Positions 1 through 9,200 of a DNA stretch of 64,000 nt are shown here, one piece after another (position 1 is the first letter of the stretch; every line of letters starts with the position of its first letter). A model generated the notes under the pieces. The model saw only the letters and a list, made by a program, of their open reading frames with translations, searched no databases and had not been told where the DNA came from. This stretch comes from Chryseobacterium sp. (lineage in GTDB: Bacteria > Bacteroidota > Bacteroidia > Flavobacteriales > Weeksellaceae), in the NCBI RefSeq assembly GCF_019236175.1, contig NZ_JAFAJM010000013.1, positions 154,594 through 218,593 of the forward strand, written 5' to 3'. A program made the translations under genes and the position numbers.

Positions 1-95
1 AGTGGGCGAATGATGAATTCAGGAGTGTAAACGGTCAGATTGAATACCTGCTGCATCAGAGCCTGGTCAATTCCGGAAGAAAAAAGAAAGAATAA
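1..95 (+). CDS. Arc-type ribbon-helix-helix DNA-binding protein, C-terminal end only
   Basis: The gene enters from outside the window; codons from position 3 read WANDEFRSVNGQIEYLLHQS and end in a basic tail before TAA at 93-95. The pattern 'W-A-x-x-E-x-R-S-x-N-x-x-I-E-x-L-L' is the second helix of Arc/MetJ-like ribbon-helix-helix proteins, which bind DNA as dimers. In Flavobacteriia such short Arc-like proteins are common and usually stand alone. The N-terminal beta strand that contacts DNA lies outside the window, so the target and full length cannot be judged. A bidirectional hairpin follows at 212-238. Confidence 0.75.
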   Translation, partial: WANDEFRSVNGQIEYLLHQSLVNSGRKKKE

Positions 96-211
96 TTGAC
101 CAGTAAGTGAAAAAATGATGTGTAAAAAATTGCGAAATACATAAAAAAAGTGACTATTTTTAATGATTTGCAATAGGCTCAATATCATTTTGCGGGTTAT
201 ATGAAAAAACA

Positions 212-238
212 AAAAGCTGAGAAATTTTCTCAGCTTTT
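212..238. terminator. Bidirectional terminator
   Basis: AAAAGCTGAGAAA and TTTCTCAGCTTTT form a near-perfect inverted repeat with A and T runs on either side. It lies between two convergent genes, the Arc-like gene on plus and the small membrane protein on minus, and can end both. Confidence 0.8.
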
Positions 239-386
239 ATTTTATACAGCTTTGAAGACTGTCTGCGCCAAAATAGAATATGACCAGCCAGATCAAGCCT
301 TTGATGGTGAAGAAGGCCAATCCGGCCCATCCCACACGTTTAAACCATTTTTTAAACTTTGAGTTATTTTCTTGTGAATTTTCCAT
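237..386 (-). CDS. Small single-span membrane protein, 49 residues
   Basis: ATG at 386 opens 49 codons to TAA at 237-239. The product has a polar N-terminus with a KKWFKRVG patch, then one hydrophobic segment (about residues 21-40, AGLAFFTIKGLIWLVIFYFG) and a short tail. It reads as a one-pass inner-membrane microprotein. The hydrophobic stretch with flanking positive charges and the terminator directly behind it support it as a real gene. I do not recognise a named family or function. Confidence 0.65.
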   Translation of the reverse strand: MENSQENNSKFKKWFKRVGWAGLAFFTIKGLIWLVIFYFGADSLQSCIK

Positions 387-468
387 TGGTGAATATTAAA
401 AATATTACACTACAAAGATAAACATGTTTATAATTAGTCCAAATAAAAAACGTGATAAAAAATTAAGT

Positions 469-498
469 TTTGAGGTTCACATAATATTTTTATCTTTA
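469..498 (+). promoter_or_regulatory. Promoter of the aldehyde dehydrogenase gene
   Basis: TTTG at 469-472, an 18-base spacer, then TATCTTTA at 491-498. This fits the Bacteroidetes sigma-A pattern TTTG-N(17-23)-TAnnTTTG with one mismatch. It ends 24 bases before the start codon at 522. Confidence 0.5.
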
Positions 499-521
499 GA
501 GAGAACGAAAAGTAAGATTTT

Positions 522-2072
522 ATGTCAAAAAAAGTAAAGGATTTCGGAATCGAAAAAACACTCAAAAACCTTGGGATCAAAGAAGAAAATAAAGGGACTT
601 CAGTGGGCGGAAAATATTTCGCTTCAGGAAAGACGATAGAAAGCATCTCTCCTGTGGACGGAAAATTAATTGCCAAAGTAAAGACTTCCGGAGAAAGTGA
701 TTATGACAAAGTAATTGAAACTGCTCAAAAGGCATTTCAGGAATTCAGGCTGATTCCGGCTCCTAAAAGAGGAGAAATCGTGAGACAACTCGGCTTAAAA
801 TTAAGAGAATATAAAGAAGATCTTGGAAAACTTGTTTCTTATGAAATGGGTAAATCATTACAGGAAGGACTTGGAGAAGTTCAGGAAATGATCGATATCT
901 GTGATTTTGCAGTAGGACTTTCAAGACAACTTCAGGGATATACGATGCACTCTGAAAGACCAGGACACAGAATGTATGAACAATACCATCCGCTGGGTGT
1001 GGTGGGAATCATCACTGCATTTAATTTCCCGGTGGCTGTATGGTCATGGAATACGGCTTTAGCATGGATCTGTGGTAATGTTACCATTTGGAAGCCATCT
1101 GAGAAAACTCCGCTTTGTGCGATTGCGTGTCAGAATATTATGAATGAAGTTATAAAGGAAAACAATCTTCCTGAAGGCGTTTCAAGTGTATTGGTATCTG
1201 ATCATGAAATCGGACAGAAACTGGTGGATGATAAAAGAGTAGCTTTGGTTTCTTTCACAGGATCTACACGAGTAGGAAGAATGGTTTCTTCTAAAGTAGC
1301 GGAAAGATTCGGAAAATCAATCCTTGAACTGGGAGGGAATAATGCGATTATTATTACGAAAGATGCAGACATCGATATGTCTATCATCGGAGCGGTATTC
1401 GGAGCAGTAGGAACAGCAGGACAGAGGTGTACTTCTACAAGAAGGCTCATCATCCACGAAAGTGTTTATGATGAAGTAAAAACTAGACTTGTAAAAGCAT
1501 ATGGTCAGTTAAAAATCGGAAATCCGCTGGACGAAATGAACCATGTGGGTCCTTTAATTGATACGGATGCTGTCAACCAGTATGAAGAAGCGATCAAAAA
1601 ATGTAAAAAAGAAGGAGGTAAATTCGTTGTTGAAGGCGGAGTGCTATCCGGAAAAGAATATGAATCAGGATGTTATGTGACACCATGTGTGGCAGAAGTG
1701 AAGAATTCCTATGAAATCGTTCAGCACGAAACATTTGCGCCGATTTTATATGTAATTAAATACAAAACATTGGAAGAAGCAATTGCTATCCAGAATGATG
1801 TTCCGCAAGGTTTATCTTCTGCGATCATGACACAAAACCTCAGAGAAGCAGAATTATTCCTTTCTCATGCAGGATCGGATTGCGGTATTGCCAATGTAAA
1901 TATCGGAACTTCAGGAGCTGAAATCGGGGGTGCTTTCGGTGGTGAGAAAGAAACCGGAGGTGGAAGAGAATCCGGATCAGACGCATGGAAATACTATATG
2001 AGAAGGCAAACTAATACTATAAATTATACAGCTAAACTTCCTTTAGCACAAGGAATTAAGTTTGATTTATAA
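522..2072 (+). CDS. amaB: Aldehyde dehydrogenase of the ALDH7 type (alpha-aminoadipate semialdehyde dehydrogenase)
   Basis: This 516-residue NAD(P)-dependent dehydrogenase is predicted to oxidise alpha-aminoadipate semialdehyde (in equilibrium with piperideine-6-carboxylate) to aminoadipate, a step of lysine breakdown. The fold is full length: IWKPSE near residue 189, FTGST at 245-249, the general base Glu269 in ELGGNN, and the catalytic Cys303 in GQRCTS. The ALDH7 branch was chosen from overall resemblance and from the neighbour: a lysine 6-aminotransferase starts 114 bases downstream and would make exactly this semialdehyde. The start follows a promoter at 469-498. The general aldehyde dehydrogenase call is secure; the substrate rests on context. 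Confidence 0.88.
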   Translation: MSKKVKDFGIEKTLKNLGIKEENKGTSVGGKYFASGKTIESISPVDGKLIAKVKTSGESDYDKVIETAQKAFQEFRLIPAPKRGEIVRQLGLKLREYKEDLGKLVSYEMGKSLQEGLGEVQEMIDICDFAVGLSRQLQGYTMHSERPGHRMYEQYHPLGVVGIITAFNFPVAVWSWNTALAWICGNVTIWKPSEKTPLCAIACQNIMNEVIKENNLPEGVSSVLVSDHEIGQKLVDDKRVALVSFTGSTRVGRMVSSKVAERFGKSILELGGNNAIIITKDADIDMSIIGAVFGAVGTAGQRCTSTRRLIIHESVYDEVKTRLVKAYGQLKIGNPLDEMNHVGPLIDTDAVNQYEEAIKKCKKEGGKFVVEGGVLSGKEYESGCYVTPCVAEVKNSYEIVQHETFAPILYVIKYKTLEEAIAIQNDVPQGLSSAIMTQNLREAELFLSHAGSDCGIANVNIGTSGAEIGGAFGGEKETGGGRESGSDAWKYYMRRQTNTINYTAKLPLAQGIKFDL

Positions 2073-2186
2073 AAGCTTTACTTCAATACAAAAAAACTAA
2101 AAAACAAAAATTAATAACCTGAATAATGATGGGGCTCTTCACAGATCATTTCATTGTTCATTTATTAAATCACACATCAATTTATT

Positions 2187-3512
2187 ATGGAACAAACATT
2201 AGATATAAAAGCAAATAAAGTAAAAGAAACGGTAGGAAAACATGTTTTGGCAGACGGTTTCGATTTTGTGATGGATATTGAAAAATCCCACGGATCATGG
2301 CTTTACGATAAACTTACAGACAGAGAATACCTGGATATGTTCTCTATGTTTGCCTCAGCGTCTGTCGGCTACAACCATCCTTATCTTATGGAAAGATCAG
2401 AATGGTTAGGCAGAATGGCTGTCAATAAACCTACTTTAGCGGATGTTTACTCTGAAGAATATGCTCACTTTTTAGAAGTATTTGAAAGAGTGGTTATCCC
2501 TGAAGAATTACAATATGCTTTCTTTATCGAAGGCGGAACTCTGGGCGTTGAAAATGCAATGAAAGCATGCTTCGACTGGAAGACCCGCAAAAACTTTGCA
2601 AAAGGACTTGATACTGAGGCTGGAATCTGTATTCACTTCAAACAGGCTTTCCACGGAAGAAGCGGTTATACTCTAAGCTTAACAAATACTTCTGACCCAA
2701 GAAAATACCAGTATTTCCCAATGTTCAACTGGCCGAGAATTTTAAATCCAAAATTGAAATTCCCGATTACAGAAGAAAACCTTGAAGAAACGATCAAAAA
2801 TGAAAACCTTGCATTAGTACAGATTGAAGAAGCTATTTTGATGCACCCCGATAAAGTGGCATGTATCATCATTGAGCCGATTCAGGCTGAAGGAGGTGAC
2901 AATCACTTCAGAGACGAATTCCTGTTGGGATTAAGAAGAATCTGTGATGACAACGAAATCTTACTTATTTTTGATGAAGTTCAGACAGGTATCGGAATTA
3001 CAGGAAAAATGTGGGCATTCCAGCATTTTACAGCAAAACCGGATATTATTTCTTTCGGAAAAAAAGCACAGGTTTGCGGAGTGTTAGCCAATAAAGAGAA
3101 ATTCGATGAAGTTCCGAATAACGTTTTCAGAGAAAGTTCAAGAATCAACTCTACATTCGGAGGAAACTTTATCGATATGCTTCGATTCCAATTGGTAATG
3201 GAAGTCATCGAAAAAGAAAACCTTGTTGAAAATGCAAGAGTGGTAGGAGATTTCCTGTTAGAAAGTCTGAAGGTCCTTGCTGAGAAATATCCTGAAAAAA
3301 TTTCAAATGCGAGAGGAAGAGGACTGATGTGTGCTGTTGATCTACCGTCTGCAGCTCAAAGAAATCATATGATGAATGAGCTGTTTAACGATGGTCTAAT
3401 TATTCTTCCTTGTGGAGATGTGTCTTTACGTTTCAGACCGCATCTTAATGTTACCAAAGCAGAAATTCAACTGGCATTAGATAAAATTGAAAATAATATT
3501 AATAAAATTTAA
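2187..3512 (+). CDS. lat: L-lysine 6-aminotransferase
   Basis: A class III, PLP-dependent aminotransferase of 441 residues that moves the epsilon-amino group of lysine to 2-oxoglutarate, giving aminoadipate semialdehyde. Family features are present: HFKQAFHGRSGY near 150 for cofactor stacking, IFDEVQTG with Asp263 for the pyridine nitrogen, and SFGKKAQVCG near 289-298 where the Schiff-base lysine (Lys292 or Lys293) lies. This 'GKKxQVCG' form is characteristic of lysine 6-aminotransferases (LAT) as opposed to ornithine or GABA aminotransferases. It follows the dehydrogenase in the same direction, so the two encode the aminotransferase route of lysine catabolism. No clear terminator separates them, so cotranscription is possible. 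Confidence 0.88.
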   Translation: MEQTLDIKANKVKETVGKHVLADGFDFVMDIEKSHGSWLYDKLTDREYLDMFSMFASASVGYNHPYLMERSEWLGRMAVNKPTLADVYSEEYAHFLEVFERVVIPEELQYAFFIEGGTLGVENAMKACFDWKTRKNFAKGLDTEAGICIHFKQAFHGRSGYTLSLTNTSDPRKYQYFPMFNWPRILNPKLKFPITEENLEETIKNENLALVQIEEAILMHPDKVACIIIEPIQAEGGDNHFRDEFLLGLRRICDDNEILLIFDEVQTGIGITGKMWAFQHFTAKPDIISFGKKAQVCGVLANKEKFDEVPNNVFRESSRINSTFGGNFIDMLRFQLVMEVIEKENLVENARVVGDFLLESLKVLAEKYPEKISNARGRGLMCAVDLPSAAQRNHMMNELFNDGLIILPCGDVSLRFRPHLNVTKAEIQLALDKIENNINKI

Positions 3513-3574
3513 AACAGCAGATTTGTAATTTTCAAAAAATCATTGTATATTTAGATACTCAAACAATATAGGAT

Positions 3575-3805
3575 ATGGAAAGAAGTACGAGAGTATCAGT
3601 TTATGAAAGTGATAACCCTTCAGAAATTCAGTTGGTTAAGTCTAAATTGGATGATGCACAAATTACAAATACCGTTGAAAATAGTTATCTTACATTTACT
3701 ACCACCCCTACAGCAACTTCGCTAAAGGTAATGGTAGATCTGGACGACGAGAAAAAAGCATTTGAAATTATTGATGCTTACCTTCAACAAAGTGAAAATC
3801 AATAA
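3575..3805 (+). CDS. DUF2007-type putative signal-transducing protein
   Basis: This 76-residue soluble protein has the layout of DUF2007: an N-terminal strand (VSVYESDNP), a helix that reads like 'seiqlvkskLddAqI', and a C-terminal helix (KKAFEIIDAYLQ). DUF2007 members are GlnB-like alpha/beta folds annotated as possible signal transducers; no reaction is known. It starts 62 bases after the aminotransferase gene in the same direction and ends at a strong terminator, so it may be the last gene of the lysine unit. Confidence 0.75.
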   Translation: MERSTRVSVYESDNPSEIQLVKSKLDDAQITNTVENSYLTFTTTPTATSLKVMVDLDDEKKAFEIIDAYLQQSENQ

Positions 3806-3838
3806 ACAATTTCATAATTTTAAATTTTACTACTTCGA

Positions 3839-3873
3839 ACCGAAAATTAATTTTAATTAATTTTCGGTTTTTT
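3839..3873 (+). terminator. Rho-independent terminator
   Basis: CCGAAAATTAA and TTAATTTTCGG pair around a TTTT loop and are followed by a run of T. It closes the unit ending with the DUF2007 gene. Confidence 0.85.
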
Positions 3874-3916
3874 AATTAATTATCAACTATTAAAAGAGGA
3901 AAATCTCAAAGATTGA

Positions 3917-4450
3917 ATGAACAGCAAATTTTATAACATGAATCCAGAAATTACATTAAGAAAAGCGGAAATTGAAGAAAGACACATTATTTGGGGGATT
4001 ATCCAACAGTCTATTGAAAGAAGAAAACAGGACGGAAGTACACAATGGCAGAACGGATATCCCAACCTCGGAACAGTAGAAAGTGATATTGCAAAAAATT
4101 TAGGATATGTGCTTACTGTAGATGGTGAGATTGCAGTATATGCAGCGTTAATTCTAAATGACGAACCCGCTTATAGTACTATTGAAGGAGCCTGGCTGAG
4201 CGACGGAGAATTTGTGGTTGTTCACAGAGTCGCTGTGGATGAGAAATTTGCTGGCCGGGGAATGGTGAAAAAATTATTTGATCATATTGAAGACTTTACC
4301 AGATCTCATGGTATTCAGAGTGTAAAAGTGGATACGAATCACGATAATATAGCGATGTTAAAAATCCTGGAAGGTAAAGGATATTCGTATTGCGGGGAAG
4401 TTCTTTTAAAAGACGGAATGCGGAAAGCTTTTGAGAAGATTATTATTTAG
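3917..4450 (+). CDS. GNAT-family N-acetyltransferase
   Basis: A 177-residue acetyl-CoA-dependent acyltransferase. The GNAT core is visible: the central strand VVVHRVAVDEKFAGRGMVKKL with the acetyl-CoA pyrophosphate loop (R/Q-x-x-G-x-G/A, here KFAGRGM near 118), then VKVDTNHDNIAMLKILEGKGY, the C-terminal motif in which N-x-x-M/A packs on CoA. The substrate cannot be told; small-molecule amines or protein N-termini are typical. A second in-frame ATG at 3938 (MNPEITLRKAE) fits GNAT N-termini better and may be the true start, giving 170 residues. Confidence 0.85.
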   Translation: MNSKFYNMNPEITLRKAEIEERHIIWGIIQQSIERRKQDGSTQWQNGYPNLGTVESDIAKNLGYVLTVDGEIAVYAALILNDEPAYSTIEGAWLSDGEFVVVHRVAVDEKFAGRGMVKKLFDHIEDFTRSHGIQSVKVDTNHDNIAMLKILEGKGYSYCGEVLLKDGMRKAFEKIII

Positions 4451-4514
4451 GCAAAAAGTTAAATCTGTTTTCATTGAATTTTTAAAACGCCCTGTATTTA
4501 TAATCTCTATCAGC

Positions 4515-4550
4515 TTTGTTCGTTTGGTTCCGAACTAATTTTTACTTTTG
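4515..4550 (+). promoter_or_regulatory. Promoter and operator-like palindrome of the regulator-RND operon
   Basis: TACTTTTG at 4543-4550 matches the TAnnTTTG -7 box. Just upstream, TTTGTTCG (4515-4522), an 8-base spacer and CGAACTAA (4531-4538) form an inverted repeat with one mismatch in 8. It covers the -33 region, which is where a MarR-type dimer would block RNA polymerase. The regulator gene starts 17 bases later, so autoregulation is the natural reading. Confidence 0.5.
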
Positions 4551-4566
4551 TTCAAATTTTTATATT

Positions 4567-5022
4567 ATGCACCAAAGTATAGAAATTGATGAAAAAATCT
4601 TTCAAGATGCCGTAAAATTTTATGGCACCGTTTTCAACTTACCGCCATTAGCCTCAAAAATTTATTCCTACCTTCTTTTCGATTATGAGAAAGTAGGAAT
4701 TACTTTTGATGAGTTTGTGGAGGTACTTTCTGCCAGCAAAAGCTCAGTCTCTACAAGCATTTCACTGCTGCTTAATGCAGAGCTTATCATAGATCATAAT
4801 AAGATGGATGAGCGAAAACGGTATTTTTTCATTAATGACGATTACAAGAAAATAAGATTCGAAAAAATAGTTCAAAAGATGCAGGACGAATTAAGACTAC
4901 TAGATGATTTAAACAATTTTAAAAAAAGTAACGACGATGGATATAACGAAAGAATAGAACATTACAAAACACTCTTAAATAAAAACATAGAAAATATTCA
5001 GGAATCTCTTAATAAACTATAA
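4567..5022 (+). CDS. MarR/GbsR-like transcriptional regulator of the efflux operon
   Basis: Product of 151 residues with a winged-helix domain (about 35-85: LPPLASKIYSYLLFDYEKVG, then FVEVLSASKSSVSTSISLLL as helix-turn-helix) and a C-terminal helical coil. This matches the GbsR/MarR group often found in front of RND pumps in Flavobacteriia. The start at 4567 (MHQSIEID) is preferred to an in-frame upstream codon at 4516 because the latter lies within the promoter and palindrome. It ends one base before the adaptor gene, so it is probably the first gene of the operon and represses it until an efflux substrate binds. Confidence 0.75.
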   Translation: MHQSIEIDEKIFQDAVKFYGTVFNLPPLASKIYSYLLFDYEKVGITFDEFVEVLSASKSSVSTSISLLLNAELIIDHNKMDERKRYFFINDDYKKIRFEKIVQKMQDELRLLDDLNNFKKSNDDGYNERIEHYKTLLNKNIENIQESLNKL

Positions 5023-5023
5023 A

Positions 5024-6211
5024 ATGAATAATAAGCTAGTTATACTTTCTATTGCAGCGTTTTCACTGACAGCCTGCAAAAAAGAAGCTCCGAAGCAGGA
5101 TGGTGCAAAGCCTTATCCTGTGGTTTCAGTGGAGTCAAAAAATATAGTAGGTTATCAGACGTTTCCGGCTACCATTCAGGGTAGGGTAAACAATGATGTA
5201 CGTGCCAAAATACAGGGATATATTACCCAATTATTGGTAGATGAAGGACAATATGTTACAAAAGGACAGCCTTTGTTCCGTCTGGAAACCAATATTCTGA
5301 GCGAAAATGCAGCAGCTTCCAAAGCAGGAATCAGTGCTGCCGAATCTACCATTGCTGCTGCACAGGCTTCTGTAAATGCTGCACAGGTAGAAGTGAATAA
5401 ACTTAAACCTCTTGTTCAGAAAAATATCATCAGTAATGTACAGCTACAGACTGCGCAGGCTAATTTAGCCCAGGCTCAGGCTCAGCTGCAACAGGCTAAT
5501 GCGGCCAAAAGACAGGCTGTTGCCAATTACAAAGGAGTAGAAGCCAATATCGAATATTCTATCATTCGTGCTCCTATTTCAGGAGTTGTCGGAAAACTCC
5601 CTCTGAAAGTGGGAAGTTTGGTAGGACCTTCTGATCAGACTCCTCTGACAACGATTTCTGATACTTCTCAGGTATTTGCTTATTTTGCCATGAATGAAAA
5701 GGAATATTTCGATTTCCTTGAAAAAGTTCCTGGGGCTTCCATGCCGGAAAAAATCAAAAATCTTCCTATGGTTGAATTACAGCTTGCTAACGGAAGTCTT
5801 TATCCTGAAAAAGGAAAAATTGAAGCGATTACCGGCCAGATTGACCCTACTACGGGAACCATTCAGTTCAGAGTAGGATTTACCAACGCTCAGAAACTGC
5901 TAAGCAACGGAAACAGCGGAACTATCAGATTCCCTCAACACTATGATAACGTATTGGTAGTTCCTGAAAGTGCGACTTATGAGCAACAGGGTATCGTTTA
6001 CGTATATAAAGTGGAAAAAGGGGATACTGCCAGAAATGTGGTCGTTAATGTAATCGACAGAATTGACAATCTTGCCCTTATCAAATCGGGGGTAAATAAA
6101 GGTGAAACTGTTGTTGCTGCCGGTATCGGAGGTCTGAAACCCGGAACTGCCGTGAAGCCGAAACCCATCAAAATGGATAGTCTTGTTCAATCAATAAAAC
6201 CGAAATTCTAA
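5024..6211 (+). CDS. RND efflux periplasmic adaptor (membrane fusion protein)
   Basis: This 395-residue lipoprotein links the inner-membrane RND pump with the outer-membrane channel. The N-terminus is a lipoprotein signal with lipobox LTAC (Cys18). The order is typical: a first lipoyl half near 60-80 (YITQLLVDEGQYVTKGQPLF), a long Ala/Gln-rich helical hairpin at about 95-165, the second lipoyl half near 180-200 (IRAPISGVVGKL), then beta-barrel and membrane-proximal domains. It overlaps the pump gene by one base (TAATG), showing translational coupling. The family is clear; the drug range is unknown. Confidence 0.93.
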   Translation: MNNKLVILSIAAFSLTACKKEAPKQDGAKPYPVVSVESKNIVGYQTFPATIQGRVNNDVRAKIQGYITQLLVDEGQYVTKGQPLFRLETNILSENAAASKAGISAAESTIAAAQASVNAAQVEVNKLKPLVQKNIISNVQLQTAQANLAQAQAQLQQANAAKRQAVANYKGVEANIEYSIIRAPISGVVGKLPLKVGSLVGPSDQTPLTTISDTSQVFAYFAMNEKEYFDFLEKVPGASMPEKIKNLPMVELQLANGSLYPEKGKIEAITGQIDPTTGTIQFRVGFTNAQKLLSNGNSGTIRFPQHYDNVLVVPESATYEQQGIVYVYKVEKGDTARNVVVNVIDRIDNLALIKSGVNKGETVVAAGIGGLKPGTAVKPKPIKMDSLVQSIKPKF

Positions 6212-9200
6212 TGATAAAAAACTTTATTAACAGACCGGTTTTATCTACCGTAATCTCAATTCTTATTGTGATTCTCGGTATATTAGGACTTGTCTCGTTA
6301 CCGGTGACTCAGTATCCGGATATTGCTCCTCCCACGGTAAGCGTTACCGCAAACTATACGGGAGCCAATGCGGAAACTGTAATGAAAAGTGTGGTTGTTC
6401 CTCTGGAAGAGCAGATCAATGGGGTGGAAGGAATGGATTATATCACTTCTTCTGCTGGAAATGACGGTTCTGCGCAGATTCAGGTGTTTTTTAAGCAAGG
6501 AATTGACCCGGATATTGCTGCGGTAAACGTACAGAACCGTGTAGCCAGAGCAACACCTTTACTGCCTTCTGAAGTAACACGCTCAGGGGTGGTAACACAG
6601 AAACAGCAGACCAGTGCTCTGATGTATATGTCTTTCTATTCTGAAAATAAGGATCTGAATGATGTGTATCTTCAGAACTTTCTGAATATCAATATTATTC
6701 CAAACCTTAAAAGGGTAAATGGTGTAGGGGATGCCAACGTTTTCGGGGGTAAAAACTATTCCATGAGAATCTGGCTGGATCCTGCAAAAATGGCTGCCTA
6801 CGGAGTAACACCTACAGACGTTACAAATGCGATCAACGAGCAAAGTAGAGAAGCTGCAGCAGGTTCTATCGGACAGAACAGCGGAAGTTCTTTTGAATAC
6901 ATCATCAAATATGTAGGAAAGTTCAACGATAAGGGACAGTATGACAATATCATCATTAAATCCCTTAAAGACGGACAAAATCTGATGCTGAAAGATGTGG
7001 CGAAAGTAGAATTGGCCGGCCAGTCTTATACCGGAATCGGGGAAAACGGAAACAGTCCTTCCATCAGTATGGGGATCTTCCAGACACCGGGTTCCAATGC
7101 ACAGGAAATTATTAAAAATATCAAGACTTACCTGAAATCGGCAGAGAGTACTTTCCCGAAAGGAATTAAATATACTTTTAACTTCGATACGAACGAGTTC
7201 CTTGATGCTTCTATTGAAAAGGTTGTTCATACCTTGCTTGAAGCATTTATCCTTGTATTTATCGTGGTGTATATATTCCTACAGGATTTCAGATCTACAT
7301 TGATTCCGGCAATTGCAGTTCCGGTATCGATTGTAGGAGCATTCTTCTTCCTGAATTTATTCGGATATTCACTCAACCTTTTAACCTTATTCGCCCTTGT
7401 ACTGGCAATTGGTATTGTGGTGGATGATGCCATTGTGGTCGTTGAGGCGGTGCACGCTAAAATGGAACACGGTATTTCTGACGCGAAGAAAGCAACTGTA
7501 GAAGCGATGGATGAAATTACAGGGGCGATTATTTCTATCACCCTGGTAATGGCATCGGTATTTATTCCGGTAACATTTATCAAGGGGCCTACCGGAGTAT
7601 TCTATCAGCAGTTTGGTATTACCCTAATTGTAGCCATCGTAATTTCTGCGATTAATGCATTGACATTAAGTCCGGTTTTATGTTCTTTATTCTTAAAACC
7701 GCATGCAGAGCATCATGAAAAGTACCAAAGTATGAACTTTATGCAGAAATTTTTCTACAAGTTCAATATTGCTTTTAAAACAACGACTGAGCGTTACGGA
7801 AGAGGATTCGTATTCCTTTTAAGACATAAATGGGTTACCCTGATTATTTTCGCGGTTACAGGCGGTATCTTATTCTGGGCAAGCAGTACCATGAAGAAAG
7901 GTTTCGTACCTACAGAAGACCGCGGGATTATCTTTACAGATGTACAGCTTCCTCCGGGGGCTTCTATGGAAAGAACCTATAATGTACTGAAAACACTTCA
8001 GGCGAATGCACTGAAAGTTCCGGGAGTACAAAACGTGACCATCTCTACCGGTAGAGGTTTCTTATCCGGAAACGGAAGTAACAACGGTCTTGCTTTCATT
8101 AAATTAAAGCCGTTTGAAGACAGGAAAAAAGATGGGCAGAGCTCTGATGATATTACCAAAAAATTATTCGGTATTTCAGGTTCCGTTCCTGATGCAAAAG
8201 TAGTATTCTTCCAGCCTCCGAGTGTACCAGGTTTTGGTAATAGTGCAGGTTTTGAAATGGTATTACTGGATAAATCAGGAGGTGAATATGCGGATCTTGA
8301 TGCAAAGACGAATGAGTTTATCGGGAAACTGATGCAGAGACCTGAAATCGAATTTGCCCAAACTTCATTCAATACAAAATACCCTCAGTATCAAATGGAT
8401 ATCAATGTTCCGCTGGCTAAGCAGCTTGGCGTATCTGTAAGTGATATCCTTGCGACAATGCAGGGGTATATCGGAGGTATTTATACCGCTGACTTTACCA
8501 AATACGGAAAGCAGTTCAGAGTAATGGTTCAGGCTCTTCCTGAAAACAGAAAAAGCATTGACAACCTGAATGAGCTGTATGTAAGAACAGGATCTGGTGT
8601 CATGTCTCCGATCTCTCAGTTTGTAACCCTTAGCAAAGCATACGGACCACAGTCTGTAAGCCGTTATAACCTGTTTACTTCGGTGAAGATTACGGGAGCC
8701 AACTCTGCGGGATTCAGTTCCGGGGATGCGATTGCAGCTGTACAGCAGGTAGCCGGAGAAACTCTGAACCAGAATTACGCTGTTGAGTTTACCGGATTAT
8801 CCAGAGAAGAATTGGCATCAGGATCTCAGACGCTGATCATATTTGCCTTAAGTTTGATTTTTGTCTACTTTATCCTTTCAGCACAATATGAAAGTTATAT
8901 CCTTCCGCTGGTGGTTGTAATTTCTCTTCCTTTAGGGGTAATGGGAGCTTATTTCGGTCAGAAGATCATGGGCTTGGAAAACAATATTTATTTCCAGATT
9001 GCACTGATCATGCTTGTAGGGCTATTGGCGAAAAATGCGATCCTTATTGTCGAATTTGCGATTCAGAGAAGACACCACGGAGAAACCATCGTCATGTCTG
9101 CCATTAATGCTGCAAAAGCGAGGCTAAGACCAATCCTGATGACTTCATTTGCTTTTATCTTCGGTTTATTGCCTTTGGTATTAGCAAGCGGAATCGGGGC

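Noticed and set aside
6583..7230. Long antisense frame inside the RND pump gene
   Set aside because: It is a shadow of a strongly coding plus-strand gene, with no promoter or protein-like features.
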